A stretch of DNA of 10,903 nt from Alkalibaculum bacchi (GTDB taxonomy: Bacteria > Bacillota > Clostridia > Eubacteriales > Alkalibacteraceae). Below, piece after piece: positions 6,416 through 10,903 of this stretch. The first letter of the stretch is position 1, and each line of letters opens with the position of its first letter. The notes beneath the pieces are model-generated. The model was given only the letters and a program-made list of their open reading frames with translations, made no database searches and was not told where the DNA came from. Made by a program: the position numbers and the translations under genes. The stretch spans positions 1-10,903 of the forward strand of contig NZ_CALNCS010000003.1 in NCBI RefSeq assembly GCF_937875145.1, written 5' to 3'.

Positions 6416-6422
6416 TCGCTCA

Positions 6423-7007
6423 TTATAATTTTAGTTTGTTTTCGGTACCTTTTACAAGCCGTCCAATATTTGCTCTGTGCTTATAAATGACAATAGCTGC
6501 AATGATAAATGCAAAAATAAAATTTTGAATCCCCCTTGAAAAGGCTAAATTGACCAAAGGAAAAATTGCCATACCACAAATGGACCCAAGGGAAACGTAT
6601 TTACTCACTGCTATAATAACAATTCCAATAGCAATACAAACTAACGCTACTGTGGGGTCATATACCAAAAATACGCCAATAGAAGTTGCAATGCCTTTTC
6701 CCCCCCTAAAACCCATAAGTGCCGGCCAATTATGACCAATGACAACAGCTAATCCACATAGAATCGTCACTACTTGACTAGAGCCAAAGAATCTCCCAAT
6801 GAGCACAGCTATAACACCTTTTAATACATCTCCTATTAAAACCATAACCGCGTACTTTCTGCCTAGTACTCTTAATACATTGGTTGTTCCCGCATTTCCA
6901 CTGCCAAATTCACGTATGTCTTTTCTAAGTTTGAATTTTGTAAGCAAAAAGGAGAATGAAATACTTCCAATAAGATAACAAATGATTACGATTATAATGT
7001 CCTTCAT
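6423..7007 (-). CDS. plsY: Acyl-phosphate:glycerol-3-phosphate acyltransferase PlsY
   Basis: This 194-residue polytopic membrane enzyme transfers an acyl group from acyl-phosphate to G3P, the first step of phospholipid synthesis. Three cytoplasmic family motifs are present: GSGNAGTTNVLR (35-46, substrate binding), GHNWPALMGFRGGKGIATS (91-109, catalytic and phosphate binding) and YKHRANIGRLVKGTE (about 175-189). About five hydrophobic segments lie between them. The length is normal for the family. The ATG at 7007 follows AAGGATG with short spacing. The alternative ATGs just upstream run into a stop. In many Firmicutes plsY adjoins gpsA or der; here it stands alone with its own promoter. Confidence 0.96.
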   Translation of the reverse strand: MKDIIIVIICYLIGSISFSFLLTKFKLRKDIREFGSGNAGTTNVLRVLGRKYAVMVLIGDVLKGVIAVLIGRFFGSSQVVTILCGLAVVIGHNWPALMGFRGGKGIATSIGVFLVYDPTVALVCIAIGIVIIAVSKYVSLGSICGMAIFPLVNLAFSRGIQNFIFAFIIAAIVIYKHRANIGRLVKGTENKLKL

Positions 7008-7042
7008 ACCATCATCCTTTATTTATTATTCTTGATATTTCA

Positions 7043-7051
7043 ATTATAGCA
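7043..7051 (-). promoter_or_regulatory. Extended -10 promoter of plsY
   Basis: The minus strand carries TGCTATAAT (7051-7043), an extended -10 element with a perfect TATAAT about 35 bases upstream of the plsY start codon. No good -35 hexamer is seen at 16-18 bases, which is tolerated for TGn promoters. Confidence 0.65.
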
Positions 7052-7167
7052 AAATATACTTTACTATATCTATAAAAATCCAAAATAGCACTTTTTTTTA
7101 TTCTAGTAAACATTAACACATTTTAACCCATCTGAATATACTGTTAAAAATAAGGGGAAGTGATTTT

Positions 7168-8448
7168 TTGCAAATTCATGTTGTTCGATCAGGAGACACA
7201 CTATATGGGTTATCTCAATCATATAATCTACCGATAGAAACTATAGTTAGTGATAACGCCATCTCCGATCCTAGTAGATTAGTCGTAGGTCAAGCATTGG
7301 TTATAAGAATTACAGGAAGCTATTATTGGGTTTCACCAGGTGATTCTCTCTACATAATTAGTCAACGTGTAAACGTACCTGTAGATGTCCTCATACAAGT
7401 AAATAATATTCAAAATCCAAATCAATTGCCTGTGGGATTAAGATTATACATTCCACCTCGTCCCAGGCCTCCAAAAGAAGTAGCCGCATATATTGATACC
7501 CAGACAACAATGGAACGAACTGGTGAAGAAGTTAGGGCTGTAGGAGATCAATTAACTTATTTAAATATTTTTAGTTACGCTGTAGATGCAAATGGCAATT
7601 TAACTCCACCAAATGATGAACCTGCACTCATCGCGGCTTATGAGCATAATGTAGCCCCCCTAATGGTCTTAACAAACTTTGAAGATGGAACCTTTAGCAA
7701 TGAAATTGCTACCGCCATTCTCAATGATCCTGCCCTTCAAGATGCTCTTTTAGCAAATGCACTATCTATCATGGAACAAAAAGGTTATAGGGGTATTGAT
7801 TTTGATTTTGAATACGTTGGCGGCGAAAATCGAGAAGCTTATAACGCTTTCATTGCAAAAGCAGCTGATTTCTTTCAGCCAAATTATTTTGTGTCTTCTG
7901 CATTAGCACCAAAATTGTCTACAGATCAAGTAGGTACCCTATATGAAGGTCATGATTATGCTGCACATGGTCGAGTTCTAGATTTTGTATTTCTCATGAC
8001 ATATGAATGGGGTTGGTCTGGGGGCCCACCTATGGCTGTTAGCCCTCTTAATGAAGTGAGAAGAGTTTTAGAATATGCCATTACCCAAATACCTAGAGAT
8101 AAAATCATGATGGGCATTCCTCTTTATGGATACGATTGGACACTCCCCTATGTCCCTGGCGGACAATGGGCTAGAGTTGTCAGCCCAGTAAGAGCAGTAG
8201 AACTTGCTCTTCAGTATAATGCTAGAATCGAATACGACTACGTTGCTCAAGCTCCCTATTTTAACTACTGGGATGAGCAGGGTCGAGAACATGTAGTATG
8301 GTTTGAAGATGCTCGAAGTATTCAAGCAAAATTCAATCTCGTAAAGAGCTTAGGCATACGTGGATTTTTCTATTGGGCACTGGGAACGGATTTCCCACAA
8401 AATTGGCTGCTCATCGAGGAGAATTTTACAGTTGTTAAGCAAGTCTAA
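7168..8448 (+). CDS. LysM-LysM-GH18 hydrolase, SleL/YaaH-like spore-cortex-lytic enzyme
   Basis: This 426-residue protein has two LysM peptidoglycan-binding repeats (about 2-47, starting IHVVRSGDTLYGLSQ, and about 52-96, YYWVSPGDSLYIISQ). A glycoside hydrolase family 18 barrel follows (about 105-420). The GH18 catalytic motif is IDFDFE (210-215) with E215 as proton donor. MTYEWGWSGGPP (277-288) and FYWALGTDFPQNW (401-413) are typical of the SleL/YaaH/YdhD group, which are spore N-acetylglucosaminidases acting on cortex fragments during germination. There is no signal peptide, as is usual for this group, whose members are assembled onto the spore from the mother cell. Translation starts at TTG 7168, four bases after GGAAGTGA (7156-7163), and the first LysM begins immediately, so a later start would cut the domain. 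The gene is transcribed divergently from plsY. Confidence 0.93.
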   Translation: MQIHVVRSGDTLYGLSQSYNLPIETIVSDNAISDPSRLVVGQALVIRITGSYYWVSPGDSLYIISQRVNVPVDVLIQVNNIQNPNQLPVGLRLYIPPRPRPPKEVAAYIDTQTTMERTGEEVRAVGDQLTYLNIFSYAVDANGNLTPPNDEPALIAAYEHNVAPLMVLTNFEDGTFSNEIATAILNDPALQDALLANALSIMEQKGYRGIDFDFEYVGGENREAYNAFIAKAADFFQPNYFVSSALAPKLSTDQVGTLYEGHDYAAHGRVLDFVFLMTYEWGWSGGPPMAVSPLNEVRRVLEYAITQIPRDKIMMGIPLYGYDWTLPYVPGGQWARVVSPVRAVELALQYNARIEYDYVAQAPYFNYWDEQGREHVVWFEDARSIQAKFNLVKSLGIRGFFYWALGTDFPQNWLLIEENFTVVKQV

Positions 8449-8558
8449 AGCTACCATCGCTCTAAGGTTACAATTTGCGTGTCAAAGATACGATCCTGCT
8501 CTCAAAATAAGGAGACAGTAGTTCGGGTTAAAAGGAAAGTTTTGTTACTATAGAATTT

Positions 8559-8592
8559 GGCAGATAATTTTCTTCTGATTATCTGCCCTTTT
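8559..8592 (+). terminator. Intrinsic terminator of the GH18 gene
   Basis: GGCAGATAAT (8559-8568) pairs perfectly with ATTATCTGCC (8578-8587) across a nine-base loop and is followed by CTTTTATTA. It lies 110 bases beyond the GH18 stop. The minus strand lacks a T-tract, so the terminator is one-directional. Confidence 0.85.
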
Positions 8593-8665
8593 ATTACCGA
8601 AGCACTAAATCAAACCTATATCTTATAATTTAATATCATACTTTGCCTAATTCCTCAACAACTAT

Positions 8666-9745
8666 TCAACAATCGTTAATCCTACTCTTTATTACATTTT
8701 TCCCATATCGTTCTCGAAACCACCATCTTACTAAAACAAATATAAAGACAAATCCAAGGTAACCAATGAGCGGATAAAGAATAGAAACTAAGTCTGTAAA
8801 GCCAACAAAGCTCAACAAATACGCTATAAGAACAAAAACACACAAAATCTTTTTAAATTTACGAGATCCTTGTTTTGCGAAACGAGCGGAAAAAGCATAA
8901 AACATGCCTATAGCTGTATTACAGATCATTCCAAACAAAATAATTGCCATAACAAAACCTAATTTAGTTGATATAGACGAAACTAGCTCTAATAATGGCA
9001 TATCATACCCAGCAATATATATTATTTTACCAAACATGGCTAAATGACTTAAAAAAATCAAAATACCTACAATCATTCCTCCTAAAAGTCCTCCAGCAGA
9101 TGCCATTTTTTCATATTTTTGTGCTCCCCCAATTACCAAGGCCATAGGTGCTCCCAAAGCAGTATTAAATGACACATAATTCATTGCAGAGATAAACCAG
9201 TTCGAAAAATTTTTCGGTTGTATTAATGCCACTTCTTGCAATTGATTAAACGTCTGATCTATTGTGTTAATCGAATAAAGACAAGTGATCACAATAAACA
9301 TGATTAAAAAAGGAGTAATATAACCTATGGTAGAAATAACCCGGTCTGTATTCATCATACTTACGATTACAATCAATAAGGCCATTAATGTGCTTCCTAC
9401 AATAATAGGAAAACCAAACTGTTGTTTTAAATTAGCACCTGCTCCAGCAATCATTACTACGCCAACACAAAATAAAGTAAAAGTCATGATAATATCTAAC
9501 ATTTTTCCAAGGCAATTTCCACCAATTTTATATATTACTTCTTTATGAGAATTCGCCTTCATAATACATCCAGTTTGGACAAGTAGCTTACCGCTAATAG
9601 CAAAAAGTATTATTGATACCATTGTGCCTGCAGTACCTATGATGCCATAAGAAGTAAAATACTGCAATATTTCCTGCCCTGAAGCGAATCCAGCACCTAC
9701 AATAACGCCTATATAAGCAAGGGCAATTTTAAAAGATTTCATCAT
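8666..9745 (-). CDS. YkvI-family membrane protein (putative transporter)
   Basis: I place the start at the ATG 9745, giving 359 residues, because AGGAGG ends 7 bases before it. A longer open frame to 9784 has no ribosome-binding site. The protein is almost entirely hydrophobic with about ten membrane segments. Near its N-terminus it has AYIGVIVGAGFASGQEILQYF, whose GAGFASGQE (17-25) is the signature of the YkvI family (COG3949). This family is related to the APC/LeuT-fold transporters, with a broken first helix. Substrate is unknown. The charged C-terminus (RWWFRERYGKN) faces the cytoplasm by the positive-inside rule. The neighbours give no hint of substrate: the upstream gene is divergent and the downstream one convergent. 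No clear promoter hexamer pair was found upstream. Confidence 0.88.
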   Translation of the reverse strand: MMKSFKIALAYIGVIVGAGFASGQEILQYFTSYGIIGTAGTMVSIILFAISGKLLVQTGCIMKANSHKEVIYKIGGNCLGKMLDIIMTFTLFCVGVVMIAGAGANLKQQFGFPIIVGSTLMALLIVIVSMMNTDRVISTIGYITPFLIMFIVITCLYSINTIDQTFNQLQEVALIQPKNFSNWFISAMNYVSFNTALGAPMALVIGGAQKYEKMASAGGLLGGMIVGILIFLSHLAMFGKIIYIAGYDMPLLELVSSISTKLGFVMAIILFGMICNTAIGMFYAFSARFAKQGSRKFKKILCVFVLIAYLLSFVGFTDLVSILYPLIGYLGFVFIFVLVRWWFRERYGKNVIKSRINDC

Positions 9746-9836
9746 ATGGTATCCTCCTAATATACTATCTTTAATTGTACGCATTTGAAGTTCGCTTTAT
9801 TCATAAGTAGTGATTTTAGACTTTGTTAATCATTCG

Positions 9837-9866
9837 TTGTTATTTTTTAATAAATTTGGGTAATAT
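9837..9866 (+). promoter_or_regulatory. Promoter candidate of the FMN reductase gene
   Basis: TTGTTA (9837-9842), an 18-base spacer and TAATAT (9861-9866) form a plausible vegetative promoter about 35 bases before the start codon. The matches are moderate (4 of 6 and 5 of 6). Confidence 0.5.
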
Positions 9867-9885
9867 TAAATTGTACAACAATTTA
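9867..9885. promoter_or_regulatory. Dyad between promoter and ribosome-binding site of the FMN reductase
   Basis: TAAATTGT (9867-9874) and ACAATTTA (9878-9885) are perfect 8-bp arms around ACA. They sit where transcription would begin and directly before AGGAGG (9888-9893). The position suits a repressor operator, but no regulator gene is adjacent and I do not recognise the binding family. It could also be a 5' mRNA hairpin. Confidence 0.4.
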
Positions 9886-9900
9886 TAAGGAGGAAATTTC

Positions 9901-10458
9901 ATGACAAAAATAGGAGTTATAATAGGGAGTACTAGACCAGGAAGAAACGGCGAAGCAGTGGCAAAATGGGTATATGAAAACGCAAAGAAAAGAGACGATG
10001 CGGAATTTGAACTAGTAGATATAGCAGATTACAATTTGCCTTTATTAGATGAACCTTATCCAGCTGCAATGGCTCAGTATACAAAAGAACACACAAAAAA
10101 ATGGGCTGCTAAAATTGCCGAATTTGATGGATATATTTTCGTTACTCCTGAATACAATCACTCTACATCAGGGGCACTAAAAAACGCTATCGATTACCTA
10201 GCCTCAGAGTGGAACAATAAAGCTTGTGGTTTTGTAAGCTACGGAAGTGCCAGTGGAGTACGAGCAGTTGAGACCCTCCGATTAATAGCAGGCGAACTTC
10301 AGATGGCTGATGTCCGTGCACAAGTAATGTTCAATTTGTTTACTGATTTTGAAGATATGAGCGTATTTAAACCAAATGATCGCAGTGAAGGCTCCTTAAA
10401 TGAATTATTAAATCAGTTGATTCCTTGGAGTAATGCGTTAAAGACTTTAAGGAAATAA
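9901..10458 (+). CDS. NADPH-dependent FMN reductase (flavodoxin-like oxidoreductase)
   Basis: This 185-residue cytoplasmic protein has the FMN_red flavodoxin-like fold. It opens with MTKIGVIIGSTRPGRNGEAV: a beta strand followed by the FMN-phosphate loop GSTRPGRNGEAVAKW (9-23). TPEYNHSTSGALKNAIDYL (82-100) forms the isoalloxazine-binding loop and helix, and SYGSASGVRAVETLR (113-127) is the third conserved block. Family members reduce FMN, quinones, azo dyes or chromate with NAD(P)H, and the physiological substrate here cannot be told. The length is typical for the family. The ATG follows AGGAGG with a 7-base gap. The gene has its own promoter, dyad and terminator, so it is monocistronic. Confidence 0.94.
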   Translation: MTKIGVIIGSTRPGRNGEAVAKWVYENAKKRDDAEFELVDIADYNLPLLDEPYPAAMAQYTKEHTKKWAAKIAEFDGYIFVTPEYNHSTSGALKNAIDYLASEWNNKACGFVSYGSASGVRAVETLRLIAGELQMADVRAQVMFNLFTDFEDMSVFKPNDRSEGSLNELLNQLIPWSNALKTLRK

Positions 10459-10476
10459 GTGGTCAGAAAAAACATT

Positions 10477-10493
10477 AGCCACCAATGGTGGCT
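10477..10493 (+). repeat. Short GC-rich hairpin after the FMN reductase gene
   Basis: AGCCACC (10477-10483) pairs with GGTGGCT (10487-10493) across AAT, followed by only TT. It lacks a proper T-tract and sits just before the main terminator at 10503-10542, so it may stabilise the 3' end or act as a weak pause. Confidence 0.5.
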
Positions 10494-10502
10494 TTAAGGT
10501 AA

Positions 10503-10542
10503 AAAAAGAGGTAAGTGCAAAATATAGCATTTGCCTCTTTTT
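10503..10542 (+). terminator. Intrinsic terminator of the FMN reductase gene
   Basis: A 16-bp stem (10503-10518 with 10527-10542, two G-U wobbles) carries GAGG/CCTC at its core with an eight-base loop. It ends in TTTTT, with an A-run on the opposite arm. Confidence 0.9.
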
Positions 10543-10663
10543 ATGTATTAAAATACTGAAATTAAACTATACAGGTTTGCTAAATTCCTTTGAATATATA
10601 CTTTATATGCATCTAATCAAATTATAAGAAATTTCCCCACAGTAGTTAAATAGTTATTGTAAA

Positions 10664-10699
10664 TAAAAAAACGACTCTGAATTTTCATTCAAAATCGTT
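10664..10699 (-). terminator. Intrinsic terminator of the tRNA operon
   Basis: On the minus strand a 13-bp stem (10699-10687 with 10682-10670, two G-U pairs) with a four-base loop is followed by seven T (10670-10664). It lies 24 bases after the CCA end of tRNA-Lys. Confidence 0.88.
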
Positions 10700-10722
10700 G
10701 CTATCAATTACTTTAAAATAAA

Positions 10723-10798
10723 TGGTGATCCATCCGCGACTCGAACGCGGGACACCCTGATTAAAAGTCAGGTGCTCTGCCAACTGAGCTAATGGATC
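10723..10798 (-). tRNA. tRNA-Lys (anticodon TTT)
   Basis: The 76-base gene folds as a standard cloverleaf. Its acceptor GATCCAT pairs with ATGGATC, followed by discriminator A and an encoded CCA. The D-arm reads TAGCTCAGTTGGCAGAGC. The anticodon stem CTGA(C/T) encloses the loop CTTTTAA with TTT, and the T-arm contains GTTCGAGTC. It is the last gene of a tRNA operon entering from the right edge. Confidence 0.97.
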
Positions 10799-10838
10799 AC
10801 GTTGATTAATGAATAATTGTTAATATTTCATTAAAAAT

Positions 10839-10903
10839 TGGTGGTGGAAGATGGATTCGAACCATCGAAGGCTGAGCCGACAGATTTACAGTCTGTTCCC
10901 TTT
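10839..10903 (-). tRNA. tRNA-Tyr (anticodon GTA), 5' end beyond the window
   Basis: The visible part has anticodon loop CTGTAAA with GTA and a long class II variable arm (CGGCTCAGCCTTCG). The T-arm is GATGG TTCGAAT CCATC, and the 3' acceptor strand TTCCACC is followed by A and an encoded CCA. The D-arm and 5' acceptor strand lie to the right of base 10903. It is 40 bases upstream of tRNA-Lys in the same operon. Confidence 0.95.

Noticed and set aside
7081..7160. Sporulation sigma-factor promoter for the GH18 gene
   Set aside because: TGAATA at 7133-7138 would place its -10 inside the ribosome-binding site, and no sigma-E or sigma-K element pair with proper spacing could be made out.
8068..8325. 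Minus-strand open frame of 85 codons
   Set aside because: It is a shadow inside the GH18 domain, which is continuous on the plus strand.
9746..9784. N-terminal extension of the YkvI-family protein to 9784
   Set aside because: No ribosome-binding site precedes that ATG, whereas AGGAGG is ideally placed for the ATG at 9745, and the extension would precede the family's usual first helix.

Overview
This AT-rich window looks chromosomal and comes from a spore-forming anaerobic member of the Clostridia. The supporting evidence is a B12-dependent class II ribonucleotide reductase, a DUF1540 mini-protein, a SleL/YaaH-like spore-cortex hydrolase, a GlpP antiterminator, consensus Firmicutes ribosome-binding sites and CCA-encoding tRNA genes. 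The overall flavour is Alkaliphilus/Natronincola-like, but that genus guess is only an impression.

Layout, left to right. Positions 1-1458 hold a glycerol-3-phosphate (G3P) module on the minus strand. It consists of glpP, a consensus promoter, a leader with a strong intrinsic terminator, and the 5' two-fifths of a FAD-dependent G3P dehydrogenase that runs off the left edge. Positions 1459-1809 are non-coding and carry degenerate repeats. Positions 1810-2940 carry two small membrane-associated hypothetical proteins and a frameshifted mini membrane-protein gene behind a near-perfect sigma-A promoter. Positions 2905-6066 are the nrdJ transcription unit, with a terminator, the 977-codon gene and a candidate NrdR box at its start. 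Positions 6079-7051 carry a DUF1540 protein and plsY, each with its own promoter candidate. On the plus strand, 7168-8592 is a LysM-LysM-GH18 hydrolase with a terminator. Positions 8666-9745 (minus) encode a YkvI-family membrane protein, and 9837-10542 (plus) encode an NADPH-dependent FMN reductase with promoter, dyad and terminator. The right end (10664-10903, minus) is the tail of a tRNA operon: tRNA-Tyr (partial), tRNA-Lys and a terminator.

How the parts relate. GlpP, the terminator-containing leader and the G3P dehydrogenase form a complete cis/trans regulatory circuit. In the known family, GlpP bound to G3P lets RNA polymerase read through the leader terminator. PlsY, about 5 kb away, consumes G3P for phospholipid synthesis, so both fates of G3P are represented, though not in one operon. 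The GH18 enzyme and possibly the DUF1540 gene (sigma-G-like -10 element) belong to the spore programme. The remaining genes are ordinary housekeeping or uncharacterised.

I see no phage, insertion sequence, CRISPR array or convincing new multi-gene system. The most unusual items are the frameshifted mini-gene at 2720-2820, the crowded start region of nrdJ, the palindrome lying across the likely glpP promoter, and the imperfect repeats at 1480-1630.
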